64,000 nt of DNA from Salaquimonas pukyongi (GCF_001953055.1 NZ_CP019044.1:1922001-1986000); one strand, 5' to 3'; shown: positions 17,309 to 26,525, counted from the first letter of the stretch. A program made the numbers and translations. Notes: generated by a model from the sequence alone, not told the origin.

Positions 17309-18697
17309 TCAGTCCACGCGTTTTCCGTCGCGCACATGATAACTCGGCGAATACAGGGTGACGAGTTCTTCAGCCGCCGTGGGGTGAACGGCCATGGTGC
17401 GGTCGAAATCCTCTTTCCTCGCGCCCATCTTGAGGCTGATCCCCAGCAATTGCGCCATTTCCCCGGAATCCGGCCCCACCAGATGGACGCCAACCACCTT
17501 TCCGGTCGCCGATTCAGCAATGATCTTCATCAGCATTTTTTCATCGCGCCCGGGCAGAATGTATTTCATGGGCCGGAAAACGGATTTGTAGACATCCAGA
17601 TCACGGCACTTTTCCGCCGCCTCTTCCTCGGACATGCCAATGGTGCCCACTTCCGGCTGGGTAAAGACAGCGGTTGCCACCAGTTCGTGGTCGGGCATGG
17701 TGGGATTGTCCTTGTAGAGCGTCTCGATCAGGCACATCGCCTCATGGATCGCCACCGGCGTCAGCTGCACCCGGTCTGTCACATCCCCCACCGCACAGAT
17801 CGACGGCACCGAGGAGCGCGAATACTCATCGACCACCACCTTGCCGCCCCATTCCAGCGCAACGCCCGCGGCTTCCAGTCCCAGCGCATCGGTGTTGGGC
17901 AGCCGGCCGGCAGCAAGCAGCACCTGATCGGCCTTGAGCACCTCGCCATTGGTCAGCGTGACCTCGCGCCCGCGACCGGCAGGTTCAACTTTCTCGAACT
18001 GGGCGCCGGTAATGAACGTCACCCCTTTCTTTTCCATCTCCCCGCGCAAATGAAGGCGCACATCCATGTCAAAGCCGCGCAGGATTTCATCGCCGCGCAG
18101 CACCACCGTCACCTTGCTGCCAAGCTGCGAGAGGATGCAGGCAAATTCCAGCGCGATATAGCCTGCGCCCAGAATGACAATTGAAGCCGGCAACGCCTCA
18201 AGGTCGAAGATATCGTCGGAAACAATGCAGTGCTCATGGCCTGCAAGTTCCTTCATCGGGTTGGGGCGGCCACCAACAGCAACCAGGATGGTTTCTGCGG
18301 ACACCTCCTTGCCGCCGGCCTCGATGCGCACCGTATTGGGGCCGGTGACCACGGCCCGGCTGTCGATCATGTCCGCACCATTGGTGTCCAGCCCCTTGCG
18401 GTAGAGGCCCTCAAGCCGGGCGATTTCCTTGTCCTTGTTGGCAATCAGCGTTGCCCAGTCAAAACTGCTTTCACCGACCTGCCAGCCATAGCCGGGCGCA
18501 TCCTCGATCAGTTTGGAATACTGGGAAGCATAAACCATCAGCTTCTTGGGCACACAGCCGCGAATGACGCAGGTGCCGCCAAAGCGGCTTTCCTCTGCAA
18601 CGCCAACCCGTTTGCCAAGCGAGGCAGCAACCCGCCCTGCTCTGACGCCGCCGGAACCTCCACCAATGACGAATAGATCGTAATCAAACTGCGCCAT
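17309..18697 (-). CDS. gor: glutathione-disulfide reductase
   Basis: NADPH-dependent flavoenzyme that reduces oxidized glutathione, 462 residues. The FAD-binding GGGSGGVRAGR, the redox-active disulfide C43/C48 in GGTCVIRGC, a second dinucleotide site near GAGYIALEFA, and the C-terminal catalytic His in VHPTAAEE are all present. Start MAQFDYDLFVIGGG at 18697 is chosen because the upstream extension is not family-like. Followed after two bases by the gamma-glutamylcyclotransferase gene, forming a glutathione operon. Confidence 0.96.
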   Translation of the reverse strand: MAQFDYDLFVIGGGSGGVRAGRVAASLGKRVGVAEESRFGGTCVIRGCVPKKLMVYASQYSKLIEDAPGYGWQVGESSFDWATLIANKDKEIARLEGLYRKGLDTNGADMIDSRAVVTGPNTVRIEAGGKEVSAETILVAVGGRPNPMKELAGHEHCIVSDDIFDLEALPASIVILGAGYIALEFACILSQLGSKVTVVLRGDEILRGFDMDVRLHLRGEMEKKGVTFITGAQFEKVEPAGRGREVTLTNGEVLKADQVLLAAGRLPNTDALGLEAAGVALEWGGKVVVDEYSRSSVPSICAVGDVTDRVQLTPVAIHEAMCLIETLYKDNPTMPDHELVATAVFTQPEVGTIGMSEEEAAEKCRDLDVYKSVFRPMKYILPGRDEKMLMKIIAESATGKVVGVHLVGPDSGEMAQLLGISLKMGARKEDFDRTMAVHPTAAEELVTLYSPSYHVRDGKRVD

Positions 18698-18748
18698 GAT
18701 CTGCCTCTGCAATCAATTGTCAAAATGAACAAGCGGACGCCGCCAAAC

Positions 18749-18777
18749 AAAAACCCGGCATCTGTGGCCGGGTTTTT
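18749..18777 (-). terminator. terminator after the DUF2059 gene
   Basis: AAAAACCCGGC and GCCGGGTTTTT form an 11-bp stem around a 7-base loop. The symmetric A and T ends make it potentially active in both directions. It lies 40 bases past the DUF2059 stop and just upstream of gor. Confidence 0.85.
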
Positions 18778-18816
18778 AGCTACTGCATTTTATCCAATGC
18801 ATATGACAGCGCAAGC

Positions 18817-19320
18817 CTATTGAAGACCGGCGGCGGTCATCTTTTCGCGAACAGCCGTTGCAAGATCGCGCTGCACGCCATTGGTCCACACACGCGAGGC
18901 GCGGTCGATTTCACGCAACATGACCGGTGTTTCCGACAGAAATTTCTTGCCGGCATCGGTCTCGTAGAAATCGGCGATGGCGTTCAACTCATCCTCGCTG
19001 AAGATGCGGGAAAAAATCTGCACGATTTCACCTTCCAGATCGCCCCGGCGGCCGGCCAGCGAAATGGCGGCCTCGTCGACAAGCGCGGTGATTTCCGCTT
19101 CCTTGTCGGGCCGGTTTCGGATCAGTTCGGCTTTTGCCTGCTGGGCCATCTGGGGAAGGATGGCATCCAGACGATTGGTGGAACGGGTTGCAACGATCGC
19201 CCGCTTGGCCGCGGCCAGATGGCTTGCAGATGCATCCTGGGCATGAACGGCGGCGGTGCCGAGGCTCGCCCAGACGAATAGGGTGACGATCAGGCTGAGG
19301 GCCGATCTGGTGATGTTCAT
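18817..19320 (-). CDS. exported DUF2059 protein
   Basis: A 167-residue periplasmic protein with a signal peptide (MNITRSALSLIVTLFVWASL, ending in VHAQ). The mature part is helical and matches DUF2059, a domain of unknown function common in alphaproteobacteria; typical text is LDAILPQMAQQ, FSEDELNAIADFYETDAGKKFL and then MLREIDRA. Start at 19320 is chosen to give a normal signal peptide. It lies about 90 bases after rpiA on the same strand, so the two may share a transcript; its own terminator follows. Confidence 0.85.
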   Translation of the reverse strand: MNITRSALSLIVTLFVWASLGTAAVHAQDASASHLAAAKRAIVATRSTNRLDAILPQMAQQAKAELIRNRPDKEAEITALVDEAAISLAGRRGDLEGEIVQIFSRIFSEDELNAIADFYETDAGKKFLSETPVMLREIDRASRVWTNGVQRDLATAVREKMTAAGLQ

Positions 19321-19366
19321 TCCTGTCTCCATTGCTCCCGGCAGTCCTGCCGGAACGTGTTCCAAT

Positions 19367-19405
19367 GCCGCTTAACGGGGCCGCTTATCCGGGCCGCTCA
19401 ACCGG
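19367..19405. repeat. three tandem 13-bp repeats between rpiA and the DUF2059 gene
   Basis: Three contiguous, near-identical 13-base units start at 19367, 19380 and 19393 and share the pattern GCCGCTYAWCSGG. They fill much of the short gap between the rpiA stop and the DUF2059 start. A 6-bp hairpin (CCGGCA/TGCCGG, 19338-19353) lies next to them. Role unknown. Confidence 0.7.
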
Positions 19406-19411
19406 CGCAAA

Positions 19412-20101
19412 TCAGCGCCTTAATAGAGTGATACCGCCCTCTCCTGCAAGCACCAGTGTGCTAGCAAGGCCGATGAACAGGCCGTGCTGCACGACGCCGG
19501 GTATTTCCAGCAGGGCGGAAGACAGTGCTTTTGCGTCGGGAATGCGGCCAAAAGATGCATCCACAATAAAATGCCCGCCATCGGTAAGATAGGGTTTTCC
19601 ATCGCCTTTGCGCAGTTCAACCGGCCCGGAAAGCCCAAGGCTTTCAGCAGCCTTTTCGATTGCCCGGTGCGTTGCGCCAAGACCGAACGGCGTAACCTCG
19701 ACTGGCAGCGGAAAGGCGCCGAGCACATCCACCAGCTTGCTGTCGTCGGCGATCACCACCATGTCTGCCGAGGCTGCGGCAACGATCTTTTCACGCAACA
19801 GCGCGCCGCCGCCTCCCTTGATCAGCGTCAGGTCCCGGTCCGCCTCGTCGGCGCCATCAACGGTAAGATCCAGTTCCGGCGTTTCATCCAGCGTGGTCAG
19901 CGGCACGCCCACTTCGCGGCAAAGGGCTGCCGAGCGCTCGGAGGTGGGAACGCCAGTCACCGTAAGGCCCTTGCCCACCTGTTTGCCCAAAATCCGGATA
20001 AACTCGTCTGCTGTGGAGCCGGTGCCGATTCCCAGCTTCATGCCGTCCTTGACGAACTCGAAAGCCGCCTGTGCTGCCTTGATTTTCAATTCCCGGGACA
20101 T
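19412..20101 (-). CDS. rpiA: ribose-5-phosphate isomerase A
   Basis: Interconverts ribose 5-phosphate and ribulose 5-phosphate in the pentose phosphate pathway, 229 residues. [11 protein letters not shown] is the phosphate-binding loop, TVDGADEAD holds the catalytic Asp residues and [13 protein letters not shown] the catalytic Lys/Glu segment. Start at 20101 ([11 protein letters not shown]); the in-frame extension upstream is unlike the family. Divergent from gph, and the two share a 190-base intergenic region containing a 6-bp inverted repeat (CCAATT/AATTGG, 20113-20133). Confidence 0.95.
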   Translation of the reverse strand: MSRELKIKAAQAAFEFVKDGMKLGIGTGSTADEFIRILGKQVGKGLTVTGVPTSERSAALCREVGVPLTTLDETPELDLTVDGADEADRDLTLIKGGGGALLREKIVAAASADMVVIADDSKLVDVLGAFPLPVEVTPFGLGATHRAIEKAAESLGLSGPVELRKGDGKPYLTDGGHFIVDASFGRIPDAKALSSALLEIPGVVQHGLFIGLASTLVLAGEGGITLLRR

Positions 20102-20291
20102 GCAACACCCTGCCAATTGCACCTTTGAATTGGTCGTGCGCCTACCACCTGGGCTGCCACGCGCCAAGAAAAAGAATGCGGCGCCAACAGGAAATTCCAT
20201 GTTAGTTGTCGCTTGTCCTGCCCTTTTTCACCTCTTGCAACAGGCCATGGTCAAAGTTAGGTCCTGTTGACAAATAGGGTTTGGAGCACGG

Positions 20292-20960
20292 ATGAGCCAG
20301 GATTTCGCAATTGTTTTCGATCTTGACGGCACGCTGGCCGATACAGCCCCCGATCTTTTGGCATCGCTCAACCACAGCGTCCGCGATCATGGTTTTGGCG
20401 AATTCACCCTTGCCGAAATCGGACATCTGGTGGGCCACGGTTCCATCGCCATGATCCGCCGCGCCTTCGAATTGCACGATACCCATCTGCCTGAAGAACT
20501 GCTGAGCGAACTGCACCAGGAATTCCTTGTTCACTACGAAGCAAACATCGCCGTGCATTCGCGCCTGTTCGACGGCGCGGCCAAGTTGCTCGATCATCTG
20601 TCGCAGGAAGGATTTGTGCTGGCTGTTTGCACCAACAAATACGAGGCGATGGCAAGGCGCCTTCTTGGCGAACTCGGTGTGCTCGAGCGCTTTGCCGCGA
20701 TAACCGGCGGCGATACCTTTGAGTTCAGAAAGCCCGATGCGCGGCACCTTGACGGCACGATTGAGCGCTGCGGTACACCACACGGGCTGATGATCGGCGA
20801 TACGATCACCGATGCGGATGCGGCAAAGAATGCCGGAAGACCGCTGATCCTGGTCGATTTCGGCTATTCGTCCCGGCCTGTTGGCGAAATGGGCGCCGGC
20901 CGGGTCATTTCGCATTTTTCACAGGCCCCGCAGGCAATCGGCGAACTTCTGGCCGAATAA
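20292..20960 (+). CDS. gph: HAD-family hydrolase, phosphoglycolate phosphatase-like
   Basis: HAD phosphatase with a helical cap, 222 residues. Motif I is DLDGTLADTAPD, with Asp11 and Asp13 as nucleophile and acid; motif II is around CTNKYE; motif III and IV are FRKPDARHL and MIGDTITDADAAKNAG. This arrangement is that of phosphoglycolate phosphatase, which salvages 2-phosphoglycolate. Gph is the best guess, but pyrophosphatase or other small-phosphate activity cannot be excluded. It is the only plus-strand gene in the first 24 kb, divergent from rpiA, and convergent with the PRC-barrel gene. Confidence 0.82.
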   Translation: MSQDFAIVFDLDGTLADTAPDLLASLNHSVRDHGFGEFTLAEIGHLVGHGSIAMIRRAFELHDTHLPEELLSELHQEFLVHYEANIAVHSRLFDGAAKLLDHLSQEGFVLAVCTNKYEAMARRLLGELGVLERFAAITGGDTFEFRKPDARHLDGTIERCGTPHGLMIGDTITDADAAKNAGRPLILVDFGYSSRPVGEMGAGRVISHFSQAPQAIGELLAE

Positions 20961-20991
20961 AAACACGGCCCGCAGCTTTCGCGGCGGGCCG
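20959..20991 (-). terminator. terminator of the PRC-barrel gene
   Basis: An 8-bp stem (CGGCCCGC at 20966-20973, complement at 20984-20991) is followed on the minus strand by TGTTTTTATT. It lies just past the PRC-barrel stop in the convergent gap with gph. Confidence 0.75.
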
Positions 20992-21012
20992 GTTGAGATA
21001 GAGTGGTAAAGG

Positions 21013-21894
21013 TCAGCTCTGGTGTTCGGGCTGTTTTTCCAGCGCTTCCTGGGTTGCGTCGATATAGACACGAACATCGCCCCAGGTTTCATCCCGGATT
21101 ACCTGCAACTCGTCGAAGGTAACGGCGATGCGGTGTTCCCCCATTCCAAGGAAACCGCCCACGTCAATCACCGCCTTGGTGATCTGGCCGTCGGTATCGA
21201 CGATCAGTTCGTGGATTTCGCCAACGTCCTCTTCATTGGTGCCATATACGCGTGCACCGGTCAGGTGCTCGGTGGTCAGCTCTTCCAAGGTTGCGGTTTG
21301 ATAGCCTTCCCGTTCCACTTCCGGCCGCATCAGCATTTCACGGTGCATGCCTTCACTGGCATCGGAGTCGGCTGAAGCGGTCTGTTCGCCGGTTTCCTCT
21401 GCCTCTTGCGTTGCGGCGGCAGTCTCTTCATTTTCCCCGGTGACAGCCTTCATGGCCTCCTTGTCACCTTCGCGAACATGGGCAGGTGCTGCTTCCAGCA
21501 TTTCCTTGTTGGCGTTGACCACCAGGAAGAAGTCGTCGCCGTCACCGTCTTCCCGCACAAAGCGGATGCGGTCCATTTCAACGGCAATGTCTTTTTCACC
21601 GATGCCGAGAAACCCGCCAACACCCAGGATAACGGCTTTGACGGATCCTTCCCTGCTCAGGATGACATCATCGATTTCTCCGATATCATCCCATTCCTGT
21701 TCGCCACCTTCGGCAATGGCATCATCGTCGTTGACTTCGCTTTCAGTTGCATAAACGCGCATGCCGATCAGTTCGGAAGCGCGCAGATCGTTTTCCGTAT
21801 AGGTGTATTCGGTAAATGCCTGCATGTGTGAGGCGGCAAGGGCAGACGTGCTCAATGCCAGCGACAGGGCTAAGGCTGAAACTATGGACTTCAT
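21013..21894 (-). CDS. exported double PRC-barrel domain protein
   Basis: A 293-residue protein with a Sec signal peptide (MKSIVSALALSLALSTSALA). It has two PRC-barrel domains, each ending in a matching GGFLGIGEKDIAVEMD / GGFLGMGEHRIAVTFD hairpin, around residues 42-115 and 215-285. They are joined by an acidic, low-complexity linker rich in Glu, Ala, Thr and Ser. PRC barrels are small beta barrels that bind protein or RNA partners; the exported forms in rhizobia are of unknown role. ATG 21894 is chosen because it gives the signal peptide. The upstream GGAAAT-N16-CGTCAA pattern only faintly resembles the general stress sigma factor EcfG consensus. Confidence 0.85.
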   Translation of the reverse strand: MKSIVSALALSLALSTSALAASHMQAFTEYTYTENDLRASELIGMRVYATESEVNDDDAIAEGGEQEWDDIGEIDDVILSREGSVKAVILGVGGFLGIGEKDIAVEMDRIRFVREDGDGDDFFLVVNANKEMLEAAPAHVREGDKEAMKAVTGENEETAAATQEAEETGEQTASADSDASEGMHREMLMRPEVEREGYQTATLEELTTEHLTGARVYGTNEEDVGEIHELIVDTDGQITKAVIDVGGFLGMGEHRIAVTFDELQVIRDETWGDVRVYIDATQEALEKQPEHQS

Positions 21895-22245
21895 GGTTCG
21901 ACTCCTCGATCGTTTGTAGTTTTGCCAAAGCTCCGCCATCGGCCTGCATGCAGCAGTCCGCGTTGACGGAAGAGGCAAGACGGCTATTTCCTTCGTCAGC
22001 GCAACTCCGGTGGCGCCGTTGGGAAGGAAGAAGGAATTTCCCTTCGTTGCGATAACGCGGCAGCAGATAAAAGGTTGCGTATTCCCGTGCCGGAAGCGTT
22101 GGCAAAAAAAGAAGGGAACACGCACCATGACTTCGGGGATGGGAGAAGTTACGGACGTCGCCCGAGGTTCCCTTCTTGAGGGCAGGTTAGAGAGCTTTGC
22201 GGCAAACCGCATTTAACTTTGACATGCCTGCAGTGGTTGGCCGTC
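21895..22245 (-). ncRNA. intergenic region with candidate sRNA (core 22104-22177)
   Basis: The 351-base gap between the PRC-barrel and GGDEF/EAL genes holds no convincing coding sequence. Read on the minus strand, 22177 to 22104 has an 11-bp perfect outer stem (AAGAAGGGAAC with GTTCCCTTCTT) closing into a run of seven T residues. Inside is a 5-bp hairpin, ACTTC/GAAGT, whose 10-base loop is TCCCATCCCC, an anti-Shine-Dalgarno-like C-rich loop of the kind used by alphaproteobacterial regulatory RNAs. A further small hairpin, TGCGG/CCGCA, lies upstream near 22198-22211. It might instead be an elaborate terminator for the GGDEF/EAL gene. No match to a named RNA family is claimed. Confidence 0.42.
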
Positions 22246-24405
22246 CTATGCCGCGCGACGGCGCTTTGCCGGAATCGCATTTTCTTTCAGCCATGTTTCC
22301 AGATCGTCCAGCGGCATGGGTTTTGCGAACAGAAAGCCTTGCATGACGTTGCACCCGGCAGCAATCAGCTTGCCGGCCTGGTCTTCCGTTTCCACTCCCT
22401 CGGCCACCGTCGTGTAGTCCAGGCTGTGCGCCATGGCGATGATCGTGCGCACGATTGTCTCACCATGACCGTCCTTGCCGTCCAGAGCCGAGACAAAGCT
22501 GCGGTCGATCTTGAAGACGTCAAAGGGCAGCCGCGACAACTGCGCCAGGTTGGAATAGCCAGTGCCGAAATCATCGATGGCAAACCGCACGCCGATTTCC
22601 TTCAGCGTCCGGATGTGCTCCAGCACAAGCGCCGGATTGCTCATCGCCATGCTTTCGGTAACCTCCAGTTCCAGCAGACCGGGGTCTGCCTTGGTGCGCT
22701 TGAGGATCGACTTGATGTTGCTGGCAAAGTCGGCCCTTTCAAATTGCTGCATGGAAATGTTGACAGCCACCGCAAGTGGATTTCCTTTGGTGCTGAACGC
22801 TGCGATCTGCCGGCAGGCGGTTTCGACGACATAATCGCCCAGCGGCTGAATCAGTCCGCAATCTTCGGCAACCGGGATAAACTCGCCGGGGCTGATCATG
22901 CCGTTTTCCGGATGATGCCATCGAACCAGCCCCTCCACGCCGCGAACCTTGCCGCTGTGAGCATCGACCTTGGGCTGATAGTGGAGTTCCAGCTCGCCGC
23001 GATTGAGCGCCTTGCGCAGATCAGATTCGATTTCCAGACGGCGGCCGGCCTTGCGGTTTAGTTCTTCGCAGAAGAAACGATAAGTGTTCTTGCCCTCTTC
23101 CTTGGCCTGATACATCGCCATGTCGGAATGCTTGAGCAGGGTCTGGTAATCGCTGCCGTCGCGGGGAAACGTTGCGATTCCGATCGATGCACCGATGATG
23201 ATTTCCTTGCCGTCCACCGCAAAAGGTTCTTTCAGGGCGTTGAGGATACGGTGCGCCACCGTGGCAGCATCGGTTTCCTCGCGGATTTCCGGCAGCAGCA
23301 GCGTAAATTCATCGCCGCCGAGCCGGGCGAAGGTGTTGTCCTGTTTTGCGTCTTCCTCCCCGGCAATGTCGAGCAGATCCTGAGCTGCCTCCAGCGAAAT
23401 CTGGTCGCCCTGGCGTATCAGGCCGCTGATCCGTCCGGCGAAGGCAGCCAGCAACTGGTCGCCAAGATCGTGACCGGAAGTGTCGTTGACGCGCTTGAAA
23501 CCGTCGAGATCGAGGAACAACAAGGCCCCTGAGGTGCCATTGCGCACCACCTTCGCCACCGAGCGATCGATCTCGCGCCTGAAAAACTCCCGATTCGGCA
23601 GGCGCGTAATCTTGTCCACATAGGCAAGGTCGTAAATTTGCGACATGTTGGTGCGGATGGTGCGCACCATCTGGTTGAAGGACCGGGCAAGCTGGCGGAT
23701 TTCCCGCGCACCGCGCCCTTGCGCTTCGCGCTCCAGATCGCCACCGGCAATTGCCTGTGCCGTCTCGGTCAATCCCTTTAGCGGCGCGGTGATCTGCGAT
23801 ACCATTCTGGCAGCAAGAACAAGGCCGATCAGCAGGATTGGAAGGATCGTGGCGAGTTTCGCCCTGATCACCGCAAACAGTGTCTCGCCAAGACCGGGAA
23901 CTTCAAAGGAAATCAGCACCGAGCCAATTGCCTGCGGCTCTCCTGCAGCAGCGGAAAACCCGCTGCCGCCCGCAAGCAATGGCTCGGCGACCTCGATGCG
24001 GCCGTCAGCGATGCGAAGCGCTGTGCTTCCCGTCGCCAGGGCCTGATCATGGAGGATGTTTGAATCGATGGCGATGACGGGGGAAGTGGCAAGATCGCCA
24101 TCGAGGAAAAAGGTCTTGTCCCGGTCCACAACGGAAAGCTGGCGGATATCGCCGCGCTTTCTCACCGAGACAAGAATGGACTCGATATCGTCCAGATCGA
24201 AGTAATTGAATTGCTTCTCCAGGCTGCGCGCAATCACGTTGGTAACGTCCAGCGCCGCGTCGATGCGCTGCTGGCGTTTGTGAGCGATTTCGCTGGAGGT
24301 ATCTGTAAACAACTGGGCAGCGAGAAGCAGAGCCGCAACGCCCACAACCAGGCTCAAAAACCTGAAATGCATACCGGATACCATCGCTAACATGCGATGT
24401 TTCAT
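22246..24405 (-). CDS. membrane GGDEF/EAL cyclic-di-GMP enzyme
   Basis: A 719-residue signalling protein from the ATG at 24405, which follows a GGAAGG site (a 9-codon-longer start is less likely). Numbered from that longer start: membrane helix 23-42, periplasmic sensor region about 43-190, helix 193-212, HAMP about 213-265, GGDEF domain 275-455 with intact GGDEF at 372-376, and EAL domain 470-715 with EGL at 500-502 in place of EAL and DDFGTGYSN at 620-628. The GGDEF domain has an extra stretch of about 28 residues (341-368) just before the active site. Both cyclase and phosphodiesterase signatures look largely intact, so it may make, break or sense c-di-GMP. A 6-bp inverted repeat (24419-24439) sits at its start. 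Confidence 0.92.
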   Translation of the reverse strand: MKHRMLAMVSGMHFRFLSLVVGVAALLLAAQLFTDTSSEIAHKRQQRIDAALDVTNVIARSLEKQFNYFDLDDIESILVSVRKRGDIRQLSVVDRDKTFFLDGDLATSPVIAIDSNILHDQALATGSTALRIADGRIEVAEPLLAGGSGFSAAAGEPQAIGSVLISFEVPGLGETLFAVIRAKLATILPILLIGLVLAARMVSQITAPLKGLTETAQAIAGGDLEREAQGRGAREIRQLARSFNQMVRTIRTNMSQIYDLAYVDKITRLPNREFFRREIDRSVAKVVRNGTSGALLFLDLDGFKRVNDTSGHDLGDQLLAAFAGRISGLIRQGDQISLEAAQDLLDIAGEEDAKQDNTFARLGGDEFTLLLPEIREETDAATVAHRILNALKEPFAVDGKEIIIGASIGIATFPRDGSDYQTLLKHSDMAMYQAKEEGKNTYRFFCEELNRKAGRRLEIESDLRKALNRGELELHYQPKVDAHSGKVRGVEGLVRWHHPENGMISPGEFIPVAEDCGLIQPLGDYVVETACRQIAAFSTKGNPLAVAVNISMQQFERADFASNIKSILKRTKADPGLLELEVTESMAMSNPALVLEHIRTLKEIGVRFAIDDFGTGYSNLAQLSRLPFDVFKIDRSFVSALDGKDGHGETIVRTIIAMAHSLDYTTVAEGVETEDQAGKLIAAGCNVMQGFLFAKPMPLDDLETWLKENAIPAKRRRAA

Positions 24406-24484
24406 CTTATCCACCCTTCCGGCATTATACATTTGCCGGTTGTTGTCCCCTGACGGCTGCCTTTGTACCGCACACGCAATGCCA

Positions 24485-24513
24485 TTGGGTAAACCCGATA
24501 GGATTTGTATAAA
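24485..24513 (+). promoter_or_regulatory. possible sigma-70-type promoter for fumarase
   Basis: TTGGGT (24485-24490) and TATAAA (24508-24513) are 17 bases apart on the plus strand, about 175 bases before the fumarase ATG. The hexamers are reasonable but not perfect. Proposed from sequence pattern only. The rest of the 24406-24687 gap shows nothing else clear. Confidence 0.35.
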
Positions 24514-24687
24514 ATTCCGCGCAGGATGGTTATCGAAATCTTATCGCCGTCTTGCCTGTGCCTTGGCCGCTTCAGCATCTCAATGCGGTAAATCCACTGC
24601 CATTCCACACCCCTTCCTTGTAATTGATCCAGAGCACGCTAAGACACCGCTAATCCCGCCAATCAAAGCTCAAAGGTTTCTGCTCCG

Positions 24688-26343
24688 ATGAACGAACGCG
24701 CTGCTCCCCCCACTGCTGGCTCTGCTGAAGACCCTGCCGGCAATGCCCTGTTTCCGCTAACCGGCGACGATACCCCCTACCGCAAGCTGACCGGCGATCT
24801 CGTGTCAGTCGACACGTTCAAGGGCGAGGACGTGCTGACGGTCGAAACCGAGGCGCTGCGCATGCTTTCAGAACAGGCCTTCATGGACATCAACCATTTG
24901 CTGCGCCCCGGCCATTTGCAGCAACTGGCGAGAATCCTCGATGACCCGGAAGCAACCGACAACGACAAATTCGTCGCCTATGATCTGTTGAAAAACGCCA
25001 ACATCGCCGCAGGCGGCATCCTGCCGATGTGCCAGGATACCGGCACGGCCATCATCATGGGCAAGAAAGGCAACCGGGTGTGGACTTCCGGTGGAGACGA
25101 GGCAGCGCTTGGCCAGGGCGTGCTGGATGCCTATGAAAAGCGCAATCTGCGCTATTCCCAGCTCGCCCCGCTCTCCATGTTCGAGGAAAAAAACACCCGC
25201 ACCAACCTGCCGGCCCAGATCGAACTTTATTCAGAGGGCAGCGATGCCTACAAATTCCTGTTTGTCGCAAAGGGCGGCGGTTCGGCCAACAAGACCTTCC
25301 TGTTCCAGGGCACACCCTCCCTGCTGACACATGACCGGATGATCGACTTCCTGAAGGAAAAAATCCTGACGCTCGGCACCGCCGCCTGCCCGCCCTATCA
25401 CCTGGCCATCGTCATCGGCGGCCTGTCGGCAGAACAGAACCTTAAAACCGTAAAGCTCGCCTCCACCCGTTATCTCGACACCCTGCCGGTGACCGGCGGC
25501 GAGGATGCCCATGCCTTCCGCGATCTGGAGATGGAAGCAGAAATCCACAGGCTGACCCAGGCAACGGGCGTCGGCGCCCAGTTCGGCGGCAAGTATTTCT
25601 GCCATGACGTCAGGGTCATCCGCCTGCCGCGCCATGGTGCCTCGCTGCCCATTGGCATTGGCGTCTCCTGCTCCGCCGACCGTCAGGCCAAGGGCAAGAT
25701 CACCCGCGACGGCGTTTTCCTCGAACAGCTTGAATCTGATCCGTCGAAATACCTGCCGGACATAACCGACGATCACCTTGGCGGCAGCGTTGTGGAGATC
25801 GATCTCAACCAGCCGATGAATCAAATCCTCAAGACGCTGTCCCAACACCCGGTAAAGACTCGCCTTTCCCTGACGGGCACCATTGTCGTTGCCCGCGATC
25901 TGGCCCATGCAAAAATCCGCGAGACGCTGGAAACGGGCGGCGAAATGCCGGAGTACTTCAAGAACCATCCCGTCTATTACGCCGGCCCCGCAAAGACGCC
26001 GGAAGGCATGCCGTCCGGCTCCTTCGGACCGACCACCGCCGGGCGCATGGATTCCTATGTCGACCAGTTCCAGTCCTTTGGCGGCTCCATGGTGATGCTC
26101 GCCAAGGGCAACCGCTCGCGCCAGGTGCGCGATGCCTGCGCCCGTCATGGCGGCTTTTATCTGGGCTCCATCGGCGGCCCCGCCGCACGGCTTGCCCAGG
26201 ACTGCATCAAGCATGTCGAGGTGCTGGAATATCCCGAACTCGGCATGGAGGCGATCTGGAGAATCGAGGTCGAGAACTTCCCCGCCTTCATCGTCATAGA
26301 CGACAAGGGGAACGACTTCTTCAAGGAATTGAACCTGGGCTGA
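24688..26343 (+). CDS. fumA: class I fumarate hydratase
   Basis: Iron-sulfur fumarase that hydrates fumarate to malate in the TCA cycle, 551 residues, the normal length for the fused alpha/beta form. The three cluster Cys regions are visible: [10 protein letters not shown] (C115), [10 protein letters not shown] and VSCSADRQ. The C-terminal swivelling domain shows [11 protein letters not shown] and [12 protein letters not shown]. Monocistronic, with a promoter-like element upstream. Class I enzymes are oxygen-sensitive. Tartrate dehydratase relatives exist, but the fused architecture and sequence favour fumarase. Confidence 0.95.
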   Translation: MNERAAPPTAGSAEDPAGNALFPLTGDDTPYRKLTGDLVSVDTFKGEDVLTVETEALRMLSEQAFMDINHLLRPGHLQQLARILDDPEATDNDKFVAYDLLKNANIAAGGILPMCQDTGTAIIMGKKGNRVWTSGGDEAALGQGVLDAYEKRNLRYSQLAPLSMFEEKNTRTNLPAQIELYSEGSDAYKFLFVAKGGGSANKTFLFQGTPSLLTHDRMIDFLKEKILTLGTAACPPYHLAIVIGGLSAEQNLKTVKLASTRYLDTLPVTGGEDAHAFRDLEMEAEIHRLTQATGVGAQFGGKYFCHDVRVIRLPRHGASLPIGIGVSCSADRQAKGKITRDGVFLEQLESDPSKYLPDITDDHLGGSVVEIDLNQPMNQILKTLSQHPVKTRLSLTGTIVVARDLAHAKIRETLETGGEMPEYFKNHPVYYAGPAKTPEGMPSGSFGPTTAGRMDSYVDQFQSFGGSMVMLAKGNRSRQVRDACARHGGFYLGSIGGPAARLAQDCIKHVEVLEYPELGMEAIWRIEVENFPAFIVIDDKGNDFFKELNLG

Positions 26344-26525
26344 AGCGAGAGTTGCTAAGGCGCCCTTCGGCAAATCGCCACCAGAGCAATGCAGGATTTG
26401 ACGAAATCGGAGAAACCTGGATGCGCAAGCCATGCCAACAGATGAAATTGTTGTCTCGTTTCTGATCCAGCGTGAAAGGATCCAGCGACCGGCTGAGGCC
26501 CTTTGCAGCAATTTAAATCAGCTGG

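Noticed and set aside
21900-22060. EcfG (general stress) promoter before the PRC-barrel gene
   Set aside because: GGAAAT-N16-CGTCAA only loosely resembles GGAAC-N16/17-CGTT; mentioned with the gene but not called.
22010-22216. Small plus-strand open frame in the PRC/GGDEF gap
   Set aside because: No good ribosome-binding site, basic low-similarity text, and it overlaps the more convincing candidate sRNA.
25231-26511. Minus-strand open frame opposite fumarase
   Set aside because: Antisense shadow of a complete, conserved fumarase gene.
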